In this document: piece after piece, positions 41,012 to 49,809 of the stretch
How the letters are laid out: the number at the start of each line of letters is the position of its first letter
Numbering within the stretch: position 1 is the stretch's first letter
NCBI RefSeq assembly: GCF_030386795.1
Contig: NZ_JANUQM010000012.1
Span: forward strand, 62,001-126,000
Direction: 5' to 3'
DNA length: 64,000 bases
Source of the DNA: Streptomyces sp. S.PNR 29
GTDB lineage: Bacteria; Actinomycetota; Actinomycetes; Streptomycetales; Streptomycetaceae
Position numbers and translations under genes: made by a program
The notes under the pieces: model-generated
Seen by the model: only the letters and a program-made list of their open reading frames with translations
Databases searched by the model: none
Told to the model about the DNA's origin: nothing

Positions 41012-42505
41012 AGCTGTGCTACCGCCGCCCCTCGCCCTGGCCTGGGACTTGGGCAGTGCCAGTCTGATCTCCTCCCGCAACTCCTGGATCTTCGGGTAGC
41101 CGGCGTACTCGGCGGTGAGCCGGTACATCTGGCGAAGCCGGTCCCAGGTCCGCTGGGAGGAGTTGGATCCCATGGACACCAGGGCCAGCCGCGCGTACCG
41201 GTCCGCCTGTTCGGGGTCGTCGGCGATGAAGCAGGCGGAGGCCATCGACAGATAGTCGAAGATCTTCGACCGCTGCCGGCCGTCGATCCTGAGGGCCAGG
41301 GCCTTCTCCGCGTAGTGCTGCGCGTGCACGGCCGCGCCCGGCTCGAACTCCGCGAGCGTGCGGTAGGCGAGGGCCTGCATGCCGTACAGGTCCTCCTCCT
41401 TGAAGGTCTGCATCCAGTCCGGCGGCGGTACCTCGGCCTTGTCGGAGACGAAGAGATCCTCCGCCTGTCCCAGGGTGCGGCGCATCGCCTGGCCCTTTCC
41501 CATGGAGGCCTGAGCCCAGGCCTCGACGGTGTAGAGCATCGCCTTGGTGCGCGGCAGCACCTCTTCGCCCGAGCCGGACATGGCGAGCTTCATCAGGTCC
41601 AGCGCGTCGTCGGGCCGGCCGAGGTGCACCATCTGGCGAGCCGCCCGGGAGAGCGCCTCCCCGGCGCGCGGCCGGTCACCGCCCTCTCGCGCGGCATGGG
41701 CGGCGATGACGAAGTACTTCTGGGCCGTGGGTTCCAGGCCGACGTCGTGCGACATCCAGCCCGCGAGGACGGCGAGGTTGGCGGCGACGCCCCACAGGCG
41801 CCGCTGGAGGTGAGGGGGGTGACGGTAGGCGAGCATGCCGCCCACCTCGTTGAGCTGGCCCACCACCGCCTTGCGCTGGAGCCCGCCACCGCGGGCGGCG
41901 TCCCAGGCGCGGAACACCTCGACCGAGCGCTCCAGTTCCTCGATCTCCTGCGACCCGATGGGCGCGGCCTCGTAGCGGTCGAAACCGGCGGGGTCGGCGT
42001 GCAGGGGGTTGTCCAGGTCGGGAGCGTCGGCAGCCAGGGCAGGGTCGGTGTGCAGCCAGTCGTACATGGCGCTGCTGAGTGCGGATCCCGCGGCGAGCGC
42101 AGCGCCCGCGCCCACCAAACCGCGTCGGTTGAGCATGAGGTCCATTCCCGTGAATTCGGTGAGGACCGCGGCGGTCCGTTCGGGCGCCCACGGCACTCCG
42201 TCGGGATGCTCCACGCTCCCGCCGCCCTGCCGTTTCCCCGCACGCCCGTGCCGGACCAGACCGAGGTCCTCGATGGTCACGACACGGCCGAGACGCTCGG
42301 TGAACAGAGCCGCCAGCACCCGCGGTACGGGATCGCGCGGGATCTCTCCCATGTCGATCCACCGCCGCACCCGCGAGGTGTCGGTCGCCAGCTGGGGGTG
42401 GCCCATCGCCGCCGCCTGCCGGTTGACCAGCCTCGCGAGCTCGCCCTTGGACCAGCCGGCCAGGCCGAACAGGTCCGCGAGCCGGGTGTTGGGTTGTCCG
42501 CTCAC
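41003..42505 (-). CDS. NsdA/NsdB-family negative regulator of differentiation
   Basis: A 500-residue regulator. The N-terminal DNA-binding-like segment SGQPNTRLADLFGLAGWSKGELARLVNRQAAAMGHPQLATDTSRVRRWIDMGEIPRDPVPRVLAALFTERLGRVVTIEDLGL is the strongest match I see to NsdA/NsdB. A hydrophobic stretch (NRRGLVGAGAALAAGSALSSAMYDWL) and about ten TPR-like helices follow. In S. coelicolor, nsdA and nsdB mutants overproduce antibiotics. The arm location beside clpP3/clpP4 genes suggests NsdB rather than NsdA. The start is GTG. A triple heptamer repeat lies upstream. Confidence 0.8.
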   Translation of the reverse strand: MSGQPNTRLADLFGLAGWSKGELARLVNRQAAAMGHPQLATDTSRVRRWIDMGEIPRDPVPRVLAALFTERLGRVVTIEDLGLVRHGRAGKRQGGGSVEHPDGVPWAPERTAAVLTEFTGMDLMLNRRGLVGAGAALAAGSALSSAMYDWLHTDPALAADAPDLDNPLHADPAGFDRYEAAPIGSQEIEELERSVEVFRAWDAARGGGLQRKAVVGQLNEVGGMLAYRHPPHLQRRLWGVAANLAVLAGWMSHDVGLEPTAQKYFVIAAHAAREGGDRPRAGEALSRAARQMVHLGRPDDALDLMKLAMSGSGEEVLPRTKAMLYTVEAWAQASMGKGQAMRRTLGQAEDLFVSDKAEVPPPDWMQTFKEEDLYGMQALAYRTLAEFEPGAAVHAQHYAEKALALRIDGRQRSKIFDYLSMASACFIADDPEQADRYARLALVSMGSNSSQRTWDRLRQMYRLTAEYAGYPKIQELREEIRLALPKSQARARGGGSTAQA

Positions 42506-42567
42506 AACAAGCCCCCAGGTTCTCGGCTGAGTTGACAGTAGCCCGGCCGGAGTTGCCGGGCGACTAT

Positions 42568-42594
42568 TCGCCAGGGTTCGCCAGGCCTCGCCAG
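42568..42594. promoter_or_regulatory. three TCGCCAG heptamers at exact 10-base spacing
   Basis: TCGCCAG occurs at 42568, 42578 and 42588, giving same-face direct repeats one helical turn apart. The set lies 63-89 bases upstream of the nsd-type GTG and 157-183 bases upstream of the divergent phosphotransferase ATG. Direct heptamers with about one turn spacing are typical of SARP and some response-regulator sites. The protein is unknown. Confidence 0.55.
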
Positions 42595-42750
42595 ATGGTG
42601 TGCCACTGGGCATCGCGTGTGAGGTAGGAACGCGCCACCCCGACCCGGTCGCCACAGGGGCATTCCCCAGGTGTATCCCCGTGCGGCCGGGCCGGGTGGG
42701 CGATGACTTCAGGCAGGCACAGCAGGCACACGAAGGGATCTGTCTCTCCC

Positions 42751-43890
42751 ATGTACGCAGCATCGTCCTCCGTGTCCGCTCCGCCCCGGTCGCTGCACCC
42801 CCGTCCGGCGGGGAGCGGCCCCTACCTCGCCCCCGCGCGCCCGGCGGCGCCCGTGCTCGGTGCGGGCAGGACGCGGCGCGTCGCGGGGCCCGGCACGCAA
42901 CCGCTCAGCGGGAGACTCGACTTGTCCGGCCCTCAGGGCGCCCAGCTGCGCACGGCCATCGCCTCGGTGCACCGGATCTGCCCGGAGTTCGCTCCGGTGC
43001 AGGTGCTGCGCCGCAGCGGGCGGTCCGTGCTCCTGGTCGGCACGACCGGGCGCAGCACGGCCGTCGCCAAGTGTTTACTGGACCACTCTCCCGCGTGGGC
43101 CGAGCGGATCAGGCACGAGATAGCCGCATACCGCTCGTTCGTCCGGCACCGCCCTCCGGTGCGGGTGCCCCGGCTGATCGCGGCGGACCCGGACAACTGC
43201 ACGCTGGTGATCGAGCGGATGCCGGGCCGGGTGGCGGCCCTGCAGCGGCACCCGGCGGAGACGCCGCCGCGGGCGGACATCAGGGCGGCACTCGGCGCCA
43301 TCTGCCGGCTGAACTCCTGGCGGCCGCCGGCGGGCACGTTCGACGCCCCGCTGGACTACGGGGCACGGATCTCCCGGTACCACGAGCTGGGCCTGCTCAC
43401 CGACCGGGACATGGGCGATCTGCAGAAGCTGCTGCACGACATCGCACAGGCAGCCGGGCGCCAGGGGATGCGCCAGTTCTGCCACGGCGACGCACTGCTG
43501 TCGAACATCCTGCTCTCACCGGCTGGTCCAGTGCTGGTGGACTGGGAGCACGCGGGCTGGTACCTGCCGGGCTACGACCTGGCGACGCTGTGGTCGGTGC
43601 TCGGGGACGCACCGGTGGCGCGTCGTCAGATCAGTCAGGTCGCCCAGTCGGCGGGGCCCGCGTCGCGGGACGCGTTCCTGGTGAACCTGATGCTCGTGCT
43701 CACCCGCGAGATCCGCACCTACGAGACGGCCGTGCAGCGTTCGATGCACGACACGACCCCGGCGGCACCGGGAGTGGCCCACCCGGGTGCTGCGCCGTCC
43801 GGCGAGGAACAGCGGCTGCTGCTGCGGCGGCTGCACGACGACTGCCAGATGGCCCGGAGGGCCGTGCGTGCGGCGGTCGGCACTCGCTGA
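42751..43890 (+). CDS. APH-fold phosphotransferase with TTA codon
   Basis: A 379-residue protein. A Pro/Ala/Ser-rich N-terminal 80 residues precede a kinase-like core. Visible are VQVLRRSGRSVLLVGTTGRSTAVAKCLLDHS (N-lobe with Lys), RQFCHGDALLSNILL (catalytic Asp) and VLVDWEHAGWYLPGYDLATLW (metal Asp). The C-terminal helices are long. Leu109 is encoded by TTA, so its synthesis should depend on bldA. It is divergent from the nsd-type regulator. The substrate is unknown; a role in development is inferred only from the neighbourhood. Confidence 0.85.
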   Translation: MYAASSSVSAPPRSLHPRPAGSGPYLAPARPAAPVLGAGRTRRVAGPGTQPLSGRLDLSGPQGAQLRTAIASVHRICPEFAPVQVLRRSGRSVLLVGTTGRSTAVAKCLLDHSPAWAERIRHEIAAYRSFVRHRPPVRVPRLIAADPDNCTLVIERMPGRVAALQRHPAETPPRADIRAALGAICRLNSWRPPAGTFDAPLDYGARISRYHELGLLTDRDMGDLQKLLHDIAQAAGRQGMRQFCHGDALLSNILLSPAGPVLVDWEHAGWYLPGYDLATLWSVLGDAPVARRQISQVAQSAGPASRDAFLVNLMLVLTREIRTYETAVQRSMHDTTPAAPGVAHPGAAPSGEEQRLLLRRLHDDCQMARRAVRAAVGTR

Positions 43891-43895
43891 GGGGG

Positions 43896-43941
43896 ACGAT
43901 GGTCCGTGGTGCCCCTGGGGCGGGGCACCACGGACCATCGT
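43896..43941. terminator. strong 20-base-pair hairpin terminator
   Basis: A perfect 20-base-pair stem with a 6-base loop, starting 6 bases after the phosphotransferase stop. A second perfect hairpin follows at 43959-43980 (TCCTTCTGC-N4-GCAGAAGGA). Neither has a T-run, as usual in this genus. Together they isolate the amidase gene. Confidence 0.9.
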
Positions 43942-43958
43942 GTCATCGTGTGTCAGCC

Positions 43959-43980
43959 TCCTTCTGCTCCAGCAGAAGGA
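43959..43980. terminator. second hairpin terminator
   Basis: A 9-base-pair perfect stem (TCCTTCTGC and its complement) with a 4-base loop, 18 bases after the strong hairpin. A tandem terminator or a stop for antisense transcription. Confidence 0.6.
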
Positions 43981-44099
43981 CCCAGGCCCCCCGGCGACGA
44001 CCCGGTCGCCCTGAGATTCGCCCGATCAGTCTCCTGGTGACGCGCTAATCGCCTTCCTGTGGGCATGCTTGACGGGTCGTCGGCTCACAGGAGGCTGCC

Positions 44100-46019
44100 T
44101 TGAGACGATCCGTCACCGTCGCCGCGGCCGCGGCGGCCCTGCTCCTGCCGCTGCTCGGCGCGGCGCCGTCCGAAGCCCGGCGCTCCGCGGACGACCTCCA
44201 GTCGGCGTTCGCCGCCGCGGCCGCCGAGTACCAGGTGCCGCAGAGCGTGCTGCTGGGCGTCTCCTACCTGCAGTCCCGCTGGGACGCGCACGGCGGAGCG
44301 CCGAGCGTGACCGGCGGCTACGGCCCGATGCACCTCACCGACGCCCGCACCGCGCTCGCCGAGGTGCCGCACCACAGTGAGGGCACCGAGGACGCCCGTG
44401 GCGACGACGCCCGCCCGGCGCTGCATCCCGTCAGGAAGATCCCGGCAGGCGGCGAACTCCCGGCCCGCCTCCGAACACTGCCGAAGGCGGCCGAGCTGAC
44501 CGGGCTCAGGCCGGACGACCTGCGGACCGACCCGGCCGCCAACGTGGCGGGCGGTGCCGCTCTGCTGGCCGCAGCCCAGAAGGAGCTGGGCGAGCGGCCG
44601 AGCGCCGATCCGGCGGACTGGTACGGGGCGGTGGCCCGCTTCTCGGGCGCGGACGACACCGCGACCGCGGCGGCGTACGCGAACGATGTGTACGAGGTGA
44701 TCCGCACCGGCGCGGACCGCACCACGGACACCGGGCAGCGGGTCGTCCTGACGGCCCGGCCGGGCGTGGACCCCGACACCGCGCAGCTGCGGCGCACGGG
44801 CCTGCGCACGGCCTCCGCCGCCGGCACCGAGTGCCCGTCGACGGTGTCCTGCGAGTGGATCCCGGCTCCGTACGAGCAGTTCGGGGACGGTGACTACGGC
44901 AACCACGACCTGGGGAACCGGCCCGCCTCCCCGTCCATCCGGTACATCGTCGTCCATGACACCGAGGGAGCGTGGGAGGGGGTGCTGAACATGGTGCAGG
45001 ACCCCACCTATGTGTCGTGGCACTACACGCTCCGCTCCACGGACGGCCACATCGCCCAGCATGTGAAGGCGAAGGACGTGGCCTGGCACGCGGGCAACTG
45101 GTACGTCAACGCGAAGTCGATCGGCCTGGAGCACGAGGGGTTCCTGGCGCGTCCGGACGCCTGGTACACGGAGGCGATGTACCGCTCGTCGGCTCGGCTG
45201 GTGACGTATCTGGCGAAGAAGTACGGTGTCCCGCTGGACCGGCAGCACATCCTCGGCCACGACACCGTGCCGGGCCCGACGACGGGAACCATCCCGGGCA
45301 TGCACACGGACCCGGGCCCCTACTGGGACTGGCGGCACTACTTCGAGCTGCTCGGGCACCCGTTCGAACGCGCCGCCCAGCAGAACGGCGGGCTGGTGAC
45401 GATCCTCCCCGACTACGCCGCCAACCGCCCGGTGTACACGGACTGCGTCACCAAGGGCGAGCCCTGCGCGGTCCACGGCTCCAGCGCGGTGCGGCTGTAC
45501 TCCGGCCACGACGAGAACGCCCCTCTGATCAAGGACATCGGGCTCGGCACGACCCCGACCACCGGGGTGAACGACCTGTCCTCGCGGGTTTCCACCGGCC
45601 AGCAGTACGCGGTCGCCGGCCACTGGGGCGACTGGACCGCCATCTGGTACCGGGGTCAGAAGGCGTGGTTCCGCAACCCGCGCAAGCAGCCGACGGCGGT
45701 CCCGGCGTCCGGCCGGGTCGTGACGCCGAGAGCGGGCCTGGAGAGCGTCCCGGTGTACGGGCGCGCGTACCCCGAGCAGGCGGCCTATCCGGCGGGGGTG
45801 CCGGCGCAGTCCGTGTCCCCGCTGCCGTACCGGCTCCCCAAGGGCCAGAGGTACGTGGTCGGTGACAGGGTGCCCGGCGAGTACTACTACGCGGTCACCT
45901 TCGACGAGGCCTCGCACAGGGTCGTGGTCGGCAAGGACCTGTACTACGAGATCCAGTTCGGCCACCGGGTGGCGTTCGTCCGCGCCGCCGACGTACGACT
46001 CCTGCCCTCGGCCTCGTAG
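44100..46019 (+). CDS. exported N-acetylmuramoyl-L-alanine amidase
   Basis: A 639-residue secreted cell-wall hydrolase. It starts at a TTG with an ideal AGGAGG site 5 bases upstream. The signal peptide RRSVTVAAAAAALLLPLLGAAPSEA is followed by a 200-residue N-terminal region with a lysozyme/transglycosylase-like SVLLGVSYLQSRWDAHGG. The Amidase_2 domain (about residues 275-420) has zinc ligands in RYIVVHDTEGAW, WHYT, AWHAGNW and ILGHDTVPGP. A C-terminal region (about 480-639) has an SH3-like GDRVPGEYYYAVTFDE wall-binding repeat. It would cut the sugar-peptide bond of peptidoglycan. Confidence 0.92.
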   Translation: MRRSVTVAAAAAALLLPLLGAAPSEARRSADDLQSAFAAAAAEYQVPQSVLLGVSYLQSRWDAHGGAPSVTGGYGPMHLTDARTALAEVPHHSEGTEDARGDDARPALHPVRKIPAGGELPARLRTLPKAAELTGLRPDDLRTDPAANVAGGAALLAAAQKELGERPSADPADWYGAVARFSGADDTATAAAYANDVYEVIRTGADRTTDTGQRVVLTARPGVDPDTAQLRRTGLRTASAAGTECPSTVSCEWIPAPYEQFGDGDYGNHDLGNRPASPSIRYIVVHDTEGAWEGVLNMVQDPTYVSWHYTLRSTDGHIAQHVKAKDVAWHAGNWYVNAKSIGLEHEGFLARPDAWYTEAMYRSSARLVTYLAKKYGVPLDRQHILGHDTVPGPTTGTIPGMHTDPGPYWDWRHYFELLGHPFERAAQQNGGLVTILPDYAANRPVYTDCVTKGEPCAVHGSSAVRLYSGHDENAPLIKDIGLGTTPTTGVNDLSSRVSTGQQYAVAGHWGDWTAIWYRGQKAWFRNPRKQPTAVPASGRVVTPRAGLESVPVYGRAYPEQAAYPAGVPAQSVSPLPYRLPKGQRYVVGDRVPGEYYYAVTFDEASHRVVVGKDLYYEIQFGHRVAFVRAADVRLLPSAS

Positions 46020-46026
46020 CCGGACC

Positions 46027-46524
46027 TCAGCCCTGCTGGAAGAGCTCCGCGGGCAGCGGCTTCAGCAGGGCGTACAGGTCGTCGGTGATGGGACGGTCCC
46101 AGGCGGCGATGGTCACCAGGACTTTGTCGCTGCGGTCGAACTGCACGCAGGAGATCCGGCTCTCGGAGAGCTTGACGCGGCGCACGATCAGCAGGTTGTC
46201 GCCCTGCATCACCGGCACGTCCTCGGTGCCGACGACGGTCACCTCCTCGTCGTTCTCCAGGGCCAGCAGCAGCTGGGCCACCTCGAACGGGACCTGCCCC
46301 TCGGGGACGTCGCGGGCCGGGGAACCCTCCGGCAGATTGCCGATGATCATCGCGGGGCCGCGGCCGCCGAACAGGTCGTAGCGCAGGAACACGCCCTGGC
46401 AGGTGCCGTCGGGGGCGGGCAGCAGCCCGGCGCCCAGGTTGCCGGGCCAGTCGCCCGGGTCCATGGCCAGTACGTCGAAGTCGGGCCCGGCGGGGGTGGC
46501 ACTGCGGCGGCGGAGGAACGACAT
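46027..46524 (-). CDS. hypothetical protein
   Basis: A 165-residue soluble protein with a basic start (SFLRRRSATPAG), a Gly/Asp-rich segment and a beta-rich core (VPFEVAQLLLALENDEEVTVVGTEDVPVMQGDNLLIVRRVKLSESRISCVQFDRSDKVLVTIAAWDRPI). No catalytic motif is evident. I use the internal ATG at MSFLRRR because upstream residues look like non-coding Pro/Thr-rich sequence. It converges on the amidase gene with a 7-base gap. Confidence 0.6.
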   Translation of the reverse strand: MSFLRRRSATPAGPDFDVLAMDPGDWPGNLGAGLLPAPDGTCQGVFLRYDLFGGRGPAMIIGNLPEGSPARDVPEGQVPFEVAQLLLALENDEEVTVVGTEDVPVMQGDNLLIVRRVKLSESRISCVQFDRSDKVLVTIAAWDRPITDDLYALLKPLPAELFQQG

Positions 46525-46615
46525 GTCGCCATGGTACGGCGTGCCGTCCGGCGGCGGGGCGGAGGGAGCGTCCGGGTGCGAGGGCGTCGTTCGGGTGCGG
46601 GTTGTCCGTGGCTGG

Positions 46616-47215
46616 TCACGCACTCTTCTTGTGCCGTTCGTGGTGACGGGCCACGCGTGCCCGGTTGCCGCAGGACGGCTTGCACCACTCCTGGCGCGGA
46701 TGATCCTTGAGGAAGTAGCGCACGCAGCGCGGTGCGTGGCAGGCGCGCAGCCGCTCCCGGTCGGGGCTGGCGAGGAAGGCGATCACGGCCTGCGCGAGGG
46801 CGGCCGTGAGATCGTCCTCGCCGTCCCGAGGCTGCCGGTGTACGGCGGGGCCCGCGTCCTCGGTCCAGTGCAGGACGGGGACGGTGGGGGTGCGGGCGGC
46901 CGCCGCGTTGAGACGCCGTACGGCTTCGGGGACGGGCAGGAGGCGGGCCGCGTCGGCGGGGCTGGGCTCGGCGGGGCGCACGGCGTGGGCGAAGAGGGCG
47001 CGGACGGCGGCGCGCAGGTCGCGGACGGCGGCGAGGCTCGCGTCGTCGGCGACGAAGCGGCCGGCGTCCGGAAGGGTCTCGGGGTGGGTTCGCACCCAGG
47101 CGGTGAGCCCCGCCGGGTCGGTCAGGTCGTCGGCGACCGAGCCGTTGCCGTCGTGCCGGATGGTGACGGCGAGGTCGAGGGCGAGCCGGGCGTCCCTGGT
47201 GATCGAGGCCTGCAT
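46616..47215 (-). CDS. CGNR zinc-finger regulator (ABATE domain)
   Basis: A 199-residue protein of the actinobacterial ABATE/CGNR family. The N-terminal all-helical ABATE domain (residues about 1-145) is followed by a C-terminal zinc finger: CHAPRCVRYFLKDHPRQEWCKPSCGNRARVARHHERHK contains CxxxC and CxxxCGNR, which bind zinc and DNA. Such proteins are stress-linked transcription factors. A start at MQASITRDARLAL with a TATCAT box 7-12 bases upstream suggests a leaderless transcript; an ATG ten codons earlier (MADAAP) is possible. Confidence 0.82.
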   Translation of the reverse strand: MQASITRDARLALDLAVTIRHDGNGSVADDLTDPAGLTAWVRTHPETLPDAGRFVADDASLAAVRDLRAAVRALFAHAVRPAEPSPADAARLLPVPEAVRRLNAAAARTPTVPVLHWTEDAGPAVHRQPRDGEDDLTAALAQAVIAFLASPDRERLRACHAPRCVRYFLKDHPRQEWCKPSCGNRARVARHHERHKKSA

Positions 47216-47263
47216 AGGGCTAATGATAGGAGCGGCGTCAGCCATTAGCCGCAGCGGAGGTGC

Positions 47264-48166
47264 TCACTCCTCCGGCGGGGCGGGCGGCACCACCGCGACG
47301 GGGCTCGCGGCGTGCAGCAGGACGGAATGGGTGACCGAGCCCATCAGACGGGCGGGGGCGAGCAGGCGGCGGCGGTGGCGGCCCACGACGACGAGCTCGG
47401 CGTCCTTCGAGGCGGAGACGAGGTGACCGGCCGCGTCGCCGGGCAGCACGTACGGCTCGGCCCGGACATCGGGGTGCCGTTCGCGGTGCGGGGCGAGGAA
47501 GCCCTCGGTGAGGGCCCGCGTCTCGCCCTCGACGGCGACCTGGTCGATCACCGGCGGCACCGGCCCGGCGGCGCCCGCCCAGGACGCCACCGGCCACGGG
47601 TAGGCGGCGATCACCTGCAGGCGGGCGTCGCGCAGGGCCGCCTCGGTGAAGGCGAAGGCCAGCGTGGCCTCGTCGGGGCTGTCGGCGTGCAGGCCGACGA
47701 CCACCCGGGGCCCGGGCTCGGCCAGTCCCTCGTCGTGGACCTGGCGTCCGGGGCGGGGAACCACGACGACGGGGCACTCGGCGTCGCGGGCCGCGGCCAT
47801 GCCGTTGGAGCCCAGCAGCAGGCTGGCGAAGCCGCCCCGGCCCCGGGAGCCGAGCACCAGCAGCTGCGCGGTGGAGCCCAGTTCGGGCAGCAGGGCCTCG
47901 GAAGCGCCGTCCAGGCCGACGTACTCCGTCTCCGGCAGGCCGGCGTGTCCCTCCAGGCGGGCGCGCACCTGGGCGAGCACCGGGTCCTCCTCCGCGTCCG
48001 GAGAACCGGCGACCAGGACGTCGGGCTGCGCCCACACGGCGTACTGCCGTACGTGCACCACCCGCAGCGGCGCCGCGCGCCAGCGGGCGGCGTCGAGGGC
48101 CCACTCCAGGGCGCGCAGGCTGTCCTCCGAGCCGTCGACCGCCGCGATGACCGGCTGGGTGCTCAT
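47264..48166 (-). CDS. universal stress protein, tandem UspA domains
   Basis: A 300-residue protein with two Usp domains. The first begins VIAAVDGSEDSLRALEWALDAARW and contains LLVLGSRGRGGFASLLLGS, the ATP-binding G2xG9xGST-like region. The second begins RVVVGLHADSPDEATLAFAFTEAAL and ends LVVVGRHRRRLLAPARLMGSVTHSVLLHA. Both retain the nucleotide-binding pattern. Such proteins respond to stress, and in Streptomyces are often under redox-linked control. No operator is evident upstream. It lies 48 bases from the CGNR gene, same strand. Confidence 0.9.
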   Translation of the reverse strand: MSTQPVIAAVDGSEDSLRALEWALDAARWRAAPLRVVHVRQYAVWAQPDVLVAGSPDAEEDPVLAQVRARLEGHAGLPETEYVGLDGASEALLPELGSTAQLLVLGSRGRGGFASLLLGSNGMAAARDAECPVVVVPRPGRQVHDEGLAEPGPRVVVGLHADSPDEATLAFAFTEAALRDARLQVIAAYPWPVASWAGAAGPVPPVIDQVAVEGETRALTEGFLAPHRERHPDVRAEPYVLPGDAAGHLVSASKDAELVVVGRHRRRLLAPARLMGSVTHSVLLHAASPVAVVPPAPPEE

Positions 48167-48317
48167 GGGTCTCTCACCTCCGGAACAGGACCGTCCCCCT
48201 CCCGGGGCCAGCCTGGCTCAGGCGTGGGCCCCGGGAGCGTGCTCAGGGTCGCGTGTCCGGAAAAACGGGTGGAACACACCCGGATCGGCCGGTCGGCTCA
48301 GGTCCGGCTCCGCCGGT

Positions 48318-48560
48318 TCACGTGAGGTCGAACTCTCCTTCCCGCGCTCCCGACACGAACGCGCCCCACTCCGCGGGGGTGAAGATCAGGGACGGGCTTT
48401 CGGGGCGGGCACTGTTCCGCATGGCGATGAACCCCTCGACAAACGCGATCTGGACATCCCCCAGGCCGCGGCTGCTGGACTGCCACTGCGCGTTGCTGAG
48501 GTCCAGCTCCGGCTTGTCCCAGCCGATGAGCGGGCGCTGTTGGGTGGTGGTCTCGGCCAC
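48318..48560 (-). CDS. DUF397 protein
   Basis: An 80-residue member of the DUF397 family, which is almost exclusive to Streptomyces and relatives. WQSSSRGLGDVQIAFVEGFIAMRNSARPESPSLIFTPAEWGAFVSGAREGEFDLT contains the family FxPAEWxAFxxGxxxGEFD end. Such proteins are usually encoded beside an Xre regulator (BldB/WhiJ-type systems), but none is adjacent here, so this is an orphan copy. Function unknown, probably a modulator of an Xre protein encoded elsewhere. Confidence 0.85.
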   Translation of the reverse strand: MAETTTQQRPLIGWDKPELDLSNAQWQSSSRGLGDVQIAFVEGFIAMRNSARPESPSLIFTPAEWGAFVSGAREGEFDLT

Positions 48561-48642
48561 GTCCGTGCTCCTCCCGAGTCGTCGTCCGCGGCCAGCCTAG
48601 CGATCGGTTCCGATGGCCAACAGGCCACGTGAGGGGTACCTT

Positions 48643-49809
48643 TCAGGCGCTCGGCGGCTGTGATCCCACCAGCCACATGGAGAAGAACTGCGATCCGCCG
48701 CCATAGGCGTGTCCGAGCACCCTGCGCGCCCCGTCCACCTGGTGTTCCCCGGCCTGTCCGCGCACCTGGAGCGCCGCCTCCGCGAAGCGGATCATGCCGG
48801 AGGCACCGATGGGGTTGGTGGACAGCACGCCGCCCGACATGTCGACGGGCAGGTCGCCGTCGAGTTCGGTCACCCCGGACTCGGTGAGCTTCCAGCCCTC
48901 GCCCTCCTCGGCGAAGCCGAGGTTCTCCAGCCACATGGGCTCGTACCAGGAGAACGGCACGTACATCTCGACGGCGTCGATCTCCCGGCGCGGGTCGGTG
49001 ATCCCGGCCTGCCGGTACACGTCGGCCGCGCAGTCCTTGCCGGCCTGGGGCGACACGCAGTCCTTGCCCGCGAAGAGGGTCGGTTCGCTGCGCATGGCGC
49101 CGCCCAGCATCCAGGCGGGCGGCCGGGGCGCGCGGGCGGCTCCCGTGCGGTCGGTGAGGATCATGGCGCAGGCTCCGTCGGAGGAGGGGCAGGTCTCCGA
49201 GTAGCGGATGGGGTCCCACAGCATCGGCGAGGACTGCACCTTCTCCAGCGTGATGTCGTGCTCGTGGAGGTGGGCGTAGGGGTTCTTCAGCGCGTTGCGC
49301 CGGTCCTTGTACGCGACCAGGGCGCCGACCGTGTCGGGGGCACCGCTGCGCCGCATGTACGCGCGCACGTGCGGGGCGAAGAAGCCTCCCGCGCCGGCCA
49401 GCAGGGGCTGCTGGAAGGGGATCGGCAGGGACAGGCCCCACATGGCGTTGGACTCGGACTGCTTCTCGAAGGCGAGCGTCAGCACGGTGGCGTGCACGCG
49501 GGCGGCGACCAGGTTGGCGGCGACGAGTGCGGTGGACCCGCCGACCGAGCCGGCCGTGTGCACGCGCAGCATGGGCTTTCCCACCGCGCCCAGCGCGTCG
49601 GCGAGGTACAGCTCCGGCATCATCACGCCCTCGAAGAAGTCGGGCGCCTTGCCGATGACCACGGCGTCGATGTCCGCCCAGGTCAACTCGGCGTCGTCGA
49701 GGGCCCGTCGGGCGGCCTCCCGGACGAGTCCCGCGATGGACACGTCCCGGCGTGCCGCGACGTGCTTGGTCTGGCCGATGCCGACGACGGCGACGGGCTC
49801 CTTGCTCAT
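48643..49809 (-). CDS. thiolase-fold protein, Ltp3-like, lacking Cys and His
   Basis: A 388-residue thiolase-superfamily protein of the lipid-transfer-protein group. PVAVVGIGQTKHVAARRDVSIAGLVREAARRAL is a typical start. Where SCP-x thiolases carry the nucleophilic Cys in NNCSTGSTAL, this protein has AGSVGGSTAL (Ser at the Cys position by that alignment). The later His of GHPLGATG is Asn (STNPIGASG). Overall length is normal. In steroid catabolism, Ltp2 is such a Cys-less thiolase homologue acting with a DUF35 partner as a retro-aldolase. Third gene of the coupled DUF35-Ltp operon, ATGA overlap. Confidence 0.85.
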   Translation of the reverse strand: MSKEPVAVVGIGQTKHVAARRDVSIAGLVREAARRALDDAELTWADIDAVVIGKAPDFFEGVMMPELYLADALGAVGKPMLRVHTAGSVGGSTALVAANLVAARVHATVLTLAFEKQSESNAMWGLSLPIPFQQPLLAGAGGFFAPHVRAYMRRSGAPDTVGALVAYKDRRNALKNPYAHLHEHDITLEKVQSSPMLWDPIRYSETCPSSDGACAMILTDRTGAARAPRPPAWMLGGAMRSEPTLFAGKDCVSPQAGKDCAADVYRQAGITDPRREIDAVEMYVPFSWYEPMWLENLGFAEEGEGWKLTESGVTELDGDLPVDMSGGVLSTNPIGASGMIRFAEAALQVRGQAGEHQVDGARRVLGHAYGGGSQFFSMWLVGSQPPSA

